From: Candidatus Atribacter hydrocarboniphilus
Lineage (GTDB): Bacteria > Atribacterota > Atribacteria > Atribacterales > Atribacteraceae
Reading direction: 5' to 3'
Length of the DNA stretch: 14,855 nt
NCBI GenBank assembly: GCA_003542295.1
Contig: DPKX01000058.1
Location: 1-14,855 of the forward strand
Below the pieces are notes generated by a model, which saw nothing but the letters and a program-made list of their open reading frames with translations, ran no database searches and was not told the origin of the DNA. Both the position numbers and the translations under genes were made by a program. This document shows positions 7,840 through 14,285 of the stretch, in pieces (the first letter of the stretch is position 1; every line of letters starts with the position of its first letter).

Positions 7840-9538
7840 GTTACTCAACTACCTCAAGCCCTACGGTGGGTTGGTAGCTGGATCGCTTATTATGGGAATT
7901 TTAGGGGCTGGTATTAGCCTTATTTTTCCCTGGCTGGTAAAGATTATTATTGACCAAGTTCTTATTCAAAAGAACCTGATATTGTTATTATTCATAACTT
8001 TTGGAATTGTTTTTATATTTTTTATTAAAGGGATCACTTCTTATATTCAGAATCTTTGGGTTTCCAAAGCTGGTTTTCGGGTGATTACCAAACTCCGTTC
8101 CGAATTATATCAACACATTTATTCTCTATCGGCATCGTTTTTTCAAAAAAACCCAACCGGGGATATTATTTCCCGCATGACCAATGATGTTACGAATATA
8201 CAAAACCTTTTTTCTCATACTTTTATGAATATTTTTATGGACCTTCTCATTCTGATTGGTTCTATAGGAGTATGTTTTTACATTAACTGGAAACTCACCA
8301 CCCTTTCCATTGTGGTTTTTCCCTTGGTTGGATTGAGCATAGATTATTTGGGTAAAAAAATTCGCGGTGCCTCACATCTTTTACAGTCGAAAACTGCAGT
8401 CTTAACCCAACTCATTGAAAGAACGGTTTCGGGTATTAAAATAATTCAATCCTATGTCAGCGGCCATTATGAGGTGGAAAAATTCGAAAAAGAGAATGAA
8501 CTGAATTTTTATTTGGCAATGAAACAAGCCAAAGCCAAAGCTCTTTTAACCCCTTTAGTTGAGCTGGTATCATCGGTTGGTTTAACTATAATGATCTGGT
8601 TTGGAGGACGAGAAGTCGTATTTGAAAAACTAACCCCGGGGGGTTTGGTGGCTTTTTTGGGGTATATTGCAACAACAGCAGCTCCTCTTTCTCACATTTC
8701 CAATGGCATTCAAGCCTTACAACAAAGCTTAGCATCTGCTGAAAGAATTTTTGAAATTCTTGATACTGCTCCCCAAATTCAAGACCTCCCCGAATCGGTG
8801 TCTATTCATAGTGTTACCCAGGGAATCACATTAAAAGATATCTATTTTTCTTATGGAGGAGAAATAATATTAAAAAATTTTTCTCTCCAAATTCCCAGAG
8901 GAGAAAAGATTGGGATTGTTGGCCCAAGCGGTGCAGGGAAAACCACCCTCATTAATCTTCTTCTTCGATTTTATGACCCCGATCAAGGAAGTATTGAAGT
9001 TGATGGTATTGATATTCGAAAAATTAAAATAGCATCCCTTCGCCAACAAATAGGTGTGGTTCTTCAAGATTCATTGGTTCTGGGTGGAACAGTTCGAGAA
9101 AATATTCTCTATGGAAACTTAAGTGCCTCAATGGATGAAGTGATTGATGCTGCCCAACGAGCCCACGCCCACGAGTTTATTGTCCATTTGGAAAACAGCT
9201 ACGATACTGACCTGGGTGATTTGGGGAAGAGACTTTCAGGCGGGCAAAAACAACGTATCGCCATTGCTCGGGCTCTCTTAAAAAATCCGCCTATCCTGGT
9301 TTTAGATGAAGCGACCTCTAGCCTTGATCCGGAATCTGAAGATTATATTTTGGATACTATTCACAACCACATTGGAAGAAATAAAATCGTTATTCTGATT
9401 GCTCACTCTTTAAGAATGGTTAAAGATTTAGATCGAATCGTTTTGATCAAGGATGGAGAAATTCAGGATATTGGAAATCATCAGGAACTTCTTAAAAACA
9501 GTCCTTATTATTGCCAAATATTTGGAAGAGATCTTTAA
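7814..9538 (+). CDS. msbA: MsbA-type lipid A/lipid flippase, ABC exporter half-transporter
   Basis: An ABC transporter with fused membrane and ATPase domains (574 residues), expected to act as a homodimer flipping core lipid A across the inner membrane. The N-terminal 310 residues contain about six hydrophobic segments. The nucleotide-binding domain has Walker A GPSGAGKTT (370-378), a Q-loop (VVLQDS), signature LSGGQKQR (474-481), Walker B ILVLDEATSSLD (494-505, catalytic Glu present) and H-loop His531. FFQKNPTGDIISRMTNDV and SGIKIIQSYV are typical of the MsbA/LmrA group. ATG 7814 has AGGAGA six bases upstream and overlaps the preceding gene by 26 nt. The MsbA assignment depends on being the last gene of the lpx operon, because the sequence class also contains multidrug exporters. 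The stop codon overlaps that of the convergent DUF4416 gene. Confidence 0.88.
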   Translation: MVKGKSLFRLLNYLKPYGGLVAGSLIMGILGAGISLIFPWLVKIIIDQVLIQKNLILLLFITFGIVFIFFIKGITSYIQNLWVSKAGFRVITKLRSELYQHIYSLSASFFQKNPTGDIISRMTNDVTNIQNLFSHTFMNIFMDLLILIGSIGVCFYINWKLTTLSIVVFPLVGLSIDYLGKKIRGASHLLQSKTAVLTQLIERTVSGIKIIQSYVSGHYEVEKFEKENELNFYLAMKQAKAKALLTPLVELVSSVGLTIMIWFGGREVVFEKLTPGGLVAFLGYIATTAAPLSHISNGIQALQQSLASAERIFEILDTAPQIQDLPESVSIHSVTQGITLKDIYFSYGGEIILKNFSLQIPRGEKIGIVGPSGAGKTTLINLLLRFYDPDQGSIEVDGIDIRKIKIASLRQQIGVVLQDSLVLGGTVRENILYGNLSASMDEVIDAAQRAHAHEFIVHLENSYDTDLGDLGKRLSGGQKQRIAIARALLKNPPILVLDEATSSLDPESEDYILDTIHNHIGRNKIVILIAHSLRMVKDLDRIVLIKDGEIQDIGNHQELLKNSPYYCQIFGRDL

Positions 9539-10080
9539 ACTACCTCTTTGGTTTGAGCTCGAGACAAGTCTTCCCTATAGAGATTACGGATCTGGATGAG
9601 AGAGGGACGATATTCTTTGCTGGCATAGTCAGGATAGGTGTATTCGAAAGGTCGAAAATCTCCTTTTTCCCATCGGATGGTTGCTTCAGCATAGATTCCC
9701 TTTCCTATATATACGCGATGAGAAAAGTTTTTGGTGGTAGCTAGTACAATTTTACCCCCATCAAAATAACCAGGGTCGAGATTAATTCTTCTGGCTATAT
9801 GAACATCTCCAGTTTGGGACTCAAAATGATTGGTTAATATTTTACGACTGGCTAAATCCTCTGGATCAATAAGGTTTTGAAAGACCAGAAAAATCCTTTT
9901 TAGTTTCTCGCCAATTTTTTGATAGTAATTGGTGTGGGTAAAATCGATAATTGGGCTTTTCCACTGGATCGGACCAAATTCTTTTTCTAACTGAGGAATT
10001 ATCGACTCAAGCACTGAAATGTTTTCAAAAAGAACAGCAATAAAAAATTTGACCGGATCTGGTTTTTTGATGGTTCCCAT
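9535..10080 (-). CDS. DUF4416 family protein
   Basis: Conserved protein of unknown function, 181 residues, typical DUF4416 length. Matching segments from N to C are MGTIKKPDPVKFFIAVLF, LEKEFGPI, FTHTNYY (47-53), RINLDPGY (98-105), HRVYIGKGIYAE (121-132) and YTYPDY (147-152). There is no signal peptide or membrane segment, so it is probably cytosolic. The many conserved charged and aromatic residues (the Asp of NLDPGY, the Glu of IYAE, the Asp of YPDY) look like an active or binding site, but no reaction has been assigned as far as I know. The start is supported by AAAGGAA eight bases upstream of the ATG on the minus strand. It converges on msbA with a 4-nt overlap of stop codons and is divergent from the rubrerythrin-like gene. 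Family call is from memory of the signature motifs. Confidence 0.85.
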   Translation of the reverse strand: MGTIKKPDPVKFFIAVLFENISVLESIIPQLEKEFGPIQWKSPIIDFTHTNYYQKIGEKLKRIFLVFQNLIDPEDLASRKILTNHFESQTGDVHIARRINLDPGYFDGGKIVLATTKNFSHRVYIGKGIYAEATIRWEKGDFRPFEYTYPDYASKEYRPSLIQIRNLYREDLSRAQTKEVV

Positions 10081-10106
10081 ATGGTGATTCCTTTCGTTTT
10101 TGCTTA

Positions 10107-10115
10107 ATCATAACA
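10107..10115 (-). promoter_or_regulatory. Candidate extended -10 promoter for the DUF4416 gene
   Basis: On the minus strand the bases read TGTTATGAT, an extended -10 element (TG, one base, then TATGAT). It lies about 27 nt upstream of the DUF4416 start, leaving a short leader that includes the AAAGGAA ribosome site. No good -35 hexamer is seen at the proper distance, which is common for extended -10 promoters. AT-rich background makes this tentative. Confidence 0.3.
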
Positions 10116-10331
10116 TAAACCGAATTAAACTTTATTGTTGATTCGCCTTTATCCAGACCTTCTCTCCTCAAGGGAAAAGGAACAAAAGTCAAACCCCTTG
10201 TTCTTTCTCAATCATTTGTCTTTGGTAGAAAACAAACAAGATGACAAAGATATGGTTTTTTCATAGCTACCAAGCGTGGTTGTTTAACATGTGGCTTTAT
10301 TTGAAAGAAATATAAGTTTTTAAGTGCTGTA

Positions 10332-10345
10332 TAAAAACGTTTTCA
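10332..10345 (+). promoter_or_regulatory. Candidate LacI/cre-like operator palindrome
   Basis: The bases TAAAAACGTTTTCA contain a perfect 10-bp palindrome with central CG (10334-10343). They fit the catabolite-response consensus TGWNANCGNTNWCA at every fixed position except the second (A for G). LacI-family regulators bind such CG-centred palindromes. It sits immediately upstream of the candidate extended -10 element, so a bound protein would block RNA polymerase. No regulator gene is in the window, and the match could be chance in AT-rich DNA. Confidence 0.3.
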
Positions 10346-10354
10346 TGTTACAAT
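10346..10354 (+). promoter_or_regulatory. Candidate extended -10 promoter for the rubrerythrin-like operon
   Basis: TGTTACAAT is an extended -10 element (TG, one base, TACAAT) about 31 nt upstream of the ATG at 10386, giving a leader of roughly 25 nt. No convincing -35 box stands 17 nt further up; the CG-centred palindrome occupies that area instead. This is a pattern match only. Confidence 0.35.
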
Positions 10355-10368
10355 TAAAAAGGGTGATT

Positions 10369-10380
10369 ATGAAGGGGTGA
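10369..10380 (+). other. Three-codon mini-ORF in front of the rubrerythrin-like gene
   Basis: ATG AAG GGG TGA (Met-Lys-Gly-stop) is preceded by AAGGGTGA and followed five bases later by the ATG of the next gene. The segment looks like a small tandem duplication of ribosome site plus start: GGGTGATTATG, then GGGTGATATTTATG. It may be a decoy start or a translational coupler, or just chance. No protein function is claimed. Confidence 0.25.
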
Positions 10381-10385
10381 TATTT

Positions 10386-10871
10386 ATGGCCATGCAATTT
10401 TCTGCGGATGAGGTATTAGAAATGGCTGTTGAGTTAGAAAGGAGAGGAATAGCTTTCTATGAAAACCTTTCCAAGAAGACTTCTGATCAAAAATCAAGAG
10501 AAATATTTATTTTTTTAAGTGAAGAAGAAAAAAAACATTTGGAATACTTTCAAAATACCAAGGATGACTTAAATACTCAAATTGATTTTGTACCCGACAC
10601 TATGGATGAAACAGTTATCTACCTTGGATCATTGGTTGAAAATGGAGTGCTTGGAAAAGTATTACAGGGTATCGATCTAACTCAAGGTGATAGCAGTGTA
10701 GAAAAAGCGTTGGAAGTTGGTATGCAGGTTGAAAAGGAAAGTGTGAGTTTTTATGAAAGCATGGAAGTCATGATTCCAGAAACTAAAAAAGAATGGCTGA
10801 AGAAGGTTATTCAAGAAGAGAAAAAACATTATGCGATTTTATTGGGAATAAAAAAAGAACTTGGTAGATAA
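10386..10871 (+). CDS. Rubrerythrin/ferritin-like diiron protein without rubredoxin domain
   Basis: A four-helix-bundle diiron protein of 161 residues, probably reducing peroxide or handling iron in the cytosol of an anaerobe. It shows two erythrin-type metal-binding half-sites. The first has a Glu followed by Tyr in the first helix (ELERRGIAFYENL) and EEEKKH in the second. The second has EKESVSFYESM in the third helix and QEEKKH in the fourth, each pair giving the E...Y and ExxH pattern. The C-terminal rubredoxin domain with its Cys pairs, present in classical rubrerythrin, is absent, so electrons must come from a separate partner. I choose ATG 10386, with AGGGGTG about seven bases upstream, over the GTG at 10377 that lies inside this site. 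The next gene follows after 32 nt. An iron-storage or sensing role cannot be excluded. Confidence 0.85.
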   Translation: MAMQFSADEVLEMAVELERRGIAFYENLSKKTSDQKSREIFIFLSEEEKKHLEYFQNTKDDLNTQIDFVPDTMDETVIYLGSLVENGVLGKVLQGIDLTQGDSSVEKALEVGMQVEKESVSFYESMEVMIPETKKEWLKKVIQEEKKHYAILLGIKKELGR

Positions 10872-10903
10872 TTTATATTGAATCATGAAGGAGATTGAGC
10901 CAA

Positions 10904-11875
10904 TTGAATAATCGGAGGATAATGATTTTTATTGAGAATTTATATCAAGAATTGGAACTCTGGTACCCTTTACTTCGGCTCAAAGAAGAGGGGATAGAGA
11001 CCAAGTTAGTAGGCACAGGATCTTCTGATTTATATTCCGGAAGAAATGGTTTTCCAGCAAAACCTGAGACAACCGCTTCGTCGATAACATCACGAGATTT
11101 TGATGGAATAATTATTCCAGGAGGTTTTGCCCCCGACTATCTACGACGTTATCCAGCAATTATAAATTTAGTAAAAGAGACTTTTCAACAGGGAAAACTA
11201 ATTGGAGCACTTTGCCATGGACCAAGTGTCTTAATTTCTGCAGACGTTGTTCGGGGAAAAAGAATGACTGGGAATCGAGCGATTCGTGATGATATTGTTA
11301 ATGCTGGTGGTGAATATGTCGATTATCAAACTGTGGTTGATGGGAACATTCTTACCGCTCAAGGGCCTAATGATTTACCAATTTTTATGAAGGAAGTTAT
11401 GAGTTTTTTCTCACAATCTAAACCTCGTTTAAAAAATCCATTCCCGGAAGGTTTCCTTTACGATACTCACTTAGAAAAAATGAACCTTTCTATGATAGTG
11501 AAAGAAACTCCTACAGTTCTTCTTTTTTTTGATTCAATTGCAAGTCCCATTGCCCAGAAAGCTTTAGTTGATTGCAATCGTCTATCGGAATCAATTAACC
11601 AACTTGGTGGAAAATTTCTTGCCGTCAGTATGGATAGTATTTATGTTCAGAAAGATTATGCTACTAAAATGGAGCTGATATACCCTTTATTTAGCGACGT
11701 AAGTGGTGATACCATTCGTGCTTTTGGAGTAAAAGGAAAGAATGGCCTAGCAGAATGGGCAATTTTCATGATCGATAAAAATGGAATTCTTCGTTATTCT
11801 GAAAATTGTCCGGGTGGTGATATAGAGAGTCTACCGGGTTTTAAAAGGCATTTAGAAACCTTATTTAATTATTAA
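10904..11875 (+). CDS. DJ-1/PfpI domain fused to a degenerate peroxiredoxin-like domain
   Basis: A two-domain protein of about 323 residues. The first 170 residues are a DJ-1/PfpI (class I glutamine amidotransferase-like) domain: YQELELWYP contains the conserved acid, PGGFAPDYLRR follows, and the nucleophile elbow is GALCHGP with Cys104-His105. Such domains act as glyoxalases/deglycases, chaperones or proteases. From about residue 185 there is a thioredoxin-fold AhpC/TSA-like domain: TPTVLLFF, AVSMDSIYVQKDY, LFSDVSGDTIRAFGV and AIFMIDKNGIL. The peroxidatic motif, normally PxxxTxxC, reads DSIASPIA, so Cys is Ala217 and Thr is Ser; a Cys lies seven residues later. Peroxidase activity is therefore doubtful. 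GAAGGAGA at 10887-10894 suits TTG 10904; TTG 10895 is too close to it and ATG 10922 is a weaker alternative. Its place between a diiron protein and an oxidoreductase suggests stress defence. Confidence 0.85.
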   Translation: MNNRRIMIFIENLYQELELWYPLLRLKEEGIETKLVGTGSSDLYSGRNGFPAKPETTASSITSRDFDGIIIPGGFAPDYLRRYPAIINLVKETFQQGKLIGALCHGPSVLISADVVRGKRMTGNRAIRDDIVNAGGEYVDYQTVVDGNILTAQGPNDLPIFMKEVMSFFSQSKPRLKNPFPEGFLYDTHLEKMNLSMIVKETPTVLLFFDSIASPIAQKALVDCNRLSESINQLGGKFLAVSMDSIYVQKDYATKMELIYPLFSDVSGDTIRAFGVKGKNGLAEWAIFMIDKNGILRYSENCPGGDIESLPGFKRHLETLFNY

Positions 11876-11908
11876 TCAAAATAATAAACAAAAAAGGAGG
11901 TATGAATT

Positions 11909-12952
11909 ATGTCTCAACAAATGAAAGCTGCAGTGATGAAAGGAATAAGAAAAGTAGAAATTGAAAATCTTCCCGTTCCTGTACCAAAAGAGGATGAAGT
12001 TTTAGTTCGGATTAAAAGCGTTGGAGTTTGTGGTTCAGACGTCCATTATTTTATTGAAGGTCGGATTGGGGACTATATTGTTGAGCCTCCCTTTATATTA
12101 GGTCATGAGTGTTCTGGTGAAGTTGTTGAAATTGGTGCTGGAGTCAAAGATTTAAAGCCTGGGGATCGAGTCACTATGGAGCCAGGTATTCCCTGCGGAA
12201 AATGTGAAAATTGTCGTATCGGCCGTTATAACCTTTGTCCCGATGTAATTTTTTGGGCAACACCTCCCATTGATGGTTCATTTTGCGAATATGTTACTCA
12301 CCCTGCTCGTTTTACTTACCCAATTGCTGACCAGGTTTCTTTTGAAGAAGCAGCTCTGATTGAACCCCTCTCGGTCGGTATGTACGCTACCCGAAGAGCA
12401 CGAGTTGAACCGGGACAAACCGCATTAGTTTTAGGAAGTGGTACTATCGGCTTGGTGACTATTGAAGCTCTTTTAGCCAGGGGGATAACAAAAGTAATAG
12501 CTGTTGATATTGTTGATATGAGACTACAAAAAGCAAAAGAATTGGGAGCATTCTATACTATTAATCCCCAAAAAGAAGATGTTGTGAAAACAGCAAAAGA
12601 CCTCACCGGCAATAAAGGAGTCCATGTGGTGTTTGAAACCGCAGGAAGTGTTGCGACGACTCAAATGACCGTTGAAGTTGCTAAAAGAGGAGGGAAGGTC
12701 GTTTTAATAGGTCTTCCTTCCCAAGCAGAATTTAATTTTAATATCATTAAAACCATTGATAAAGAACTGGATGTTCTAGGAATTTTCCGGTATGCAAATG
12801 CCTATCCCGGATGTGTTGATTTGCTTAATTCGGGACGAGTGAATTTAAAATCATTAATTACCCATCGTTTTCCATTGGAAAAAGCTCAGGAAGCATTGCT
12901 CTTTGCCCATGAACATAAAGCTGAATCAATTAAAGTAGTGGTCAATATGTAA
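11909..12952 (+). CDS. Zinc-dependent medium-chain dehydrogenase, sorbitol/polyol dehydrogenase type
   Basis: NAD-dependent oxidation of a polyol or secondary alcohol to a ketose or ketone. The 347 residues show the full medium-chain zinc enzyme pattern. Catalytic-zinc residues are Cys41 (VGVCGSDVHYF), His66-Glu67 (LGHECSGEV) and nearby Glu152. Structural-zinc cysteines are 96, 99, 102 and 110 (CGKCENCRIGRYNLC). The nucleotide-binding loop GSGTIG is at 176-181, with Asp200 at the end of strand 2 indicating NAD rather than NADP. CGSDVHYF, GRYNLCPD, WATPPIDG and ALIEPLSVG closely resemble sorbitol/xylitol dehydrogenases rather than threonine dehydrogenase, so a polyol substrate is the best guess. 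AGGAGGT ends about ten bases before the ATG, the strongest ribosome site in the window. It follows the DJ-1 fusion by 33 nt and is probably co-transcribed. The exact substrate cannot be read from sequence. Confidence 0.92.
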   Translation: MSQQMKAAVMKGIRKVEIENLPVPVPKEDEVLVRIKSVGVCGSDVHYFIEGRIGDYIVEPPFILGHECSGEVVEIGAGVKDLKPGDRVTMEPGIPCGKCENCRIGRYNLCPDVIFWATPPIDGSFCEYVTHPARFTYPIADQVSFEEAALIEPLSVGMYATRRARVEPGQTALVLGSGTIGLVTIEALLARGITKVIAVDIVDMRLQKAKELGAFYTINPQKEDVVKTAKDLTGNKGVHVVFETAGSVATTQMTVEVAKRGGKVVLIGLPSQAEFNFNIIKTIDKELDVLGIFRYANAYPGCVDLLNSGRVNLKSLITHRFPLEKAQEALLFAHEHKAESIKVVVNM

Positions 12953-13023
12953 ACAGCAATTTTTTAAGTTTAGATAATCTTTTAAAAAATAATAAAAATA
13001 TATTAATTAAGGTTAAATGGTCA

Positions 13024-14205
13024 ATGTCACCAAAAACATTATTGCTTCTCAGCAATGGATACGGGGAAGATTCGTTTGCCTCAATTTTATTAGAAAAACT
13101 GGTTCAATTTACCAAAGTATATAAAATTCCAAGCACTTTTTTGGTTATTCCTCTTGTCGGAGAAGGGGCACAATTTTATCAATGCTGGTCGCAACATCCC
13201 GATCAAGTGTCAATCATTATTCCCCCTTTTTCATTGCCAAATGGAGGAGTATACTTAGGTTCTGCTTGGCAAAAATCGAAAAGATTCATTGAAGATTGCT
13301 TTCGCGGAGTTATACCCAATAGCGGATTTATTTTGCGCGAGTTGAAAAAAATTAAAAACAAAATTGATGCAGTCATTGGTATCGGTGATTTTATTCCACC
13401 ATTATTGAACCAGTTATTTTTACAAAAAGAATTATATATGGTGGCTTGTGCCCATACCTGGTTGTTAAAAAGAAGTAATCAACCTTTGGAGCGACTGGGT
13501 CGATTGACCCGGCATCTCTTCCGATATGGTTGCCGACAGGTTTATACCCGAGACCGGCTAACGGAGCAATGGTTTCTTCAGCTGGGCATTACTGCAAAAT
13601 ATTTAGGATTTTTGGGACCAGATATTAAAAAAAAGGAAGAGAATAGAAGAAAAATCGTTTTTTTGCCGGGAAGTCGAAAGGATTGGAAGAATAATTTACA
13701 GTTTTTTTTCGAAGCTTTTAAAGAGGTGAATCATCAATACCTAAAAGACTATGAGATCCATATAGTTTTTTCACCGGGTGTTGATATTCAAGAAATACAA
13801 TTTTTATTGGCATCACTTTTGAAAAATCATCATTTTTTTATATCTTGGAGTCAAGGTGATTATTTTCAGCATCTTTCTCAATCAGCTTTAGTCGTTGGTT
13901 TTGCTGGTACAGCTATTGAACAGGCAGCTTTTTTGGGAATTCCCTCTATTGAACCTTGGCAAGAAAATGCCATTCAAGTCAATCGGGATTTTATTGAAAA
14001 CCGACAAAAACTCCTCCTTCGGGAAGCACTAATTCCAGGAGGAGATACACCATCTCAGTTAGCCCAGGTTCTTAAAAATACTCTTTTGAATCTTCAAGAC
14101 TATCAAAAAGCAGCCGAAAATTTTAGCCAAAAAGTTTGGGAAGGAAAATCCAATGGTGGAATGACTATTGCTGAAAACATTATGATGTTACTAATCAACC
14201 AGTGA
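13024..14205 (+). CDS. LpxB-related GT-B protein (TIGR03492-type), function unknown
   Basis: A 393-residue protein distantly related to lipid-A-disaccharide synthase. SNGYGED (10-16) replaces the LpxB GEASGD loop and is followed by PLVGEGAQFY. LPGSRK starts at 214 and FAGTAIEQAAFLGIPSI (293-309) forms the nucleotide-sugar side of a GT-B fold. The SNGxGED...PLVGEG pattern matches what I remember of the family named lipid-A-disaccharide synthase-related (TIGR03492), known from cyanobacteria and Deinococcus. No signal peptide or membrane segment is seen. Start ATG 13024 has AAGG about 12 bases upstream, a weak site; an ATG at 13017 is out of frame. It lies 71 nt after the dehydrogenase and far from the lpx operon, so it may belong to another glycolipid pathway. 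The stop codon falls inside the stem of the downstream terminator. Acceptor and donor are unknown. Confidence 0.8.
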   Translation: MSPKTLLLLSNGYGEDSFASILLEKLVQFTKVYKIPSTFLVIPLVGEGAQFYQCWSQHPDQVSIIIPPFSLPNGGVYLGSAWQKSKRFIEDCFRGVIPNSGFILRELKKIKNKIDAVIGIGDFIPPLLNQLFLQKELYMVACAHTWLLKRSNQPLERLGRLTRHLFRYGCRQVYTRDRLTEQWFLQLGITAKYLGFLGPDIKKKEENRRKIVFLPGSRKDWKNNLQFFFEAFKEVNHQYLKDYEIHIVFSPGVDIQEIQFLLASLLKNHHFFISWSQGDYFQHLSQSALVVGFAGTAIEQAAFLGIPSIEPWQENAIQVNRDFIENRQKLLLREALIPGGDTPSQLAQVLKNTLLNLQDYQKAAENFSQKVWEGKSNGGMTIAENIMMLLINQ

Positions 14206-14239
14206 ACGATTTATTGCTCTGTCACTGGTTGATAGTTTT
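14194..14239 (+). terminator. Rho-independent terminator overlapping the stop codon
   Basis: A perfect 12-bp inverted repeat, ATCAACCAGTGA at 14194-14205 and its complement at 14222-14233, with a 16-nt loop, followed by AG and TTTT (14236-14239). The left arm contains the last three sense codons and the TGA stop of the LpxB-related gene. It is the strongest hairpin in the window and should end the plus-strand cluster. The U-tract is short, so efficiency is uncertain. On the minus strand no U-tract follows, so it is not obviously bidirectional. Confidence 0.75.
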
Positions 14240-14274
14240 AATACTATCCCCTGGTTTCTGGTAAGAAACTTTTT
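14231..14274 (+). repeat. Two further small hairpins behind the terminator
   Basis: GATAGT (14231-14236) pairs with ACTATC (14243-14248) around six bases. Its left arm reuses the last three bases of the main terminator stem, so the two structures exclude each other. GTTTC (14254-14258) then pairs with GAAAC (14265-14269) and is followed by TTTTT (14270-14274), a possible backup terminator. Stems of five to six pairs are weak individually. Confidence 0.4.
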
Positions 14275-14285
14275 AAAAAGCTTTT

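Larger units (their letters stand above)
10081..10385. other. Divergent intergenic region, about 305 nt
   Basis: This stretch separates the minus-strand DUF4416 gene from the plus-strand rubrerythrin-like gene. It holds candidate promoters for both at its two ends and the palindrome listed separately. The middle (about 10140-10300) is AT-rich with a few short imperfect inverted repeats (for example 10177-10185 with 10198-10206, nine pairs including one G-T). None is strong enough to call a riboswitch or small RNA. No credible reading frame or tRNA was seen. Confidence 0.6.

Noticed and set aside
10215..10261. TTTGTC/GACAAA inverted repeat followed by six T in the divergent region
   Set aside because: A six-pair stem with a 22-nt loop and no gene upstream on the plus strand to terminate; no sign of a small RNA.
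10081..10376. Riboswitch or PerR-type box upstream of the rubrerythrin-like gene
   Set aside because: I found no TTATAATNATTATAA-like sequence and no conserved riboswitch core on either strand.
12959..12990. Inverted repeat ATTTTTTAA / TTAAAAAAT after the dehydrogenase gene
   Set aside because: The stem is A-T only with a 14-nt loop in very AT-rich DNA; expected by chance and too unstable for a terminator.
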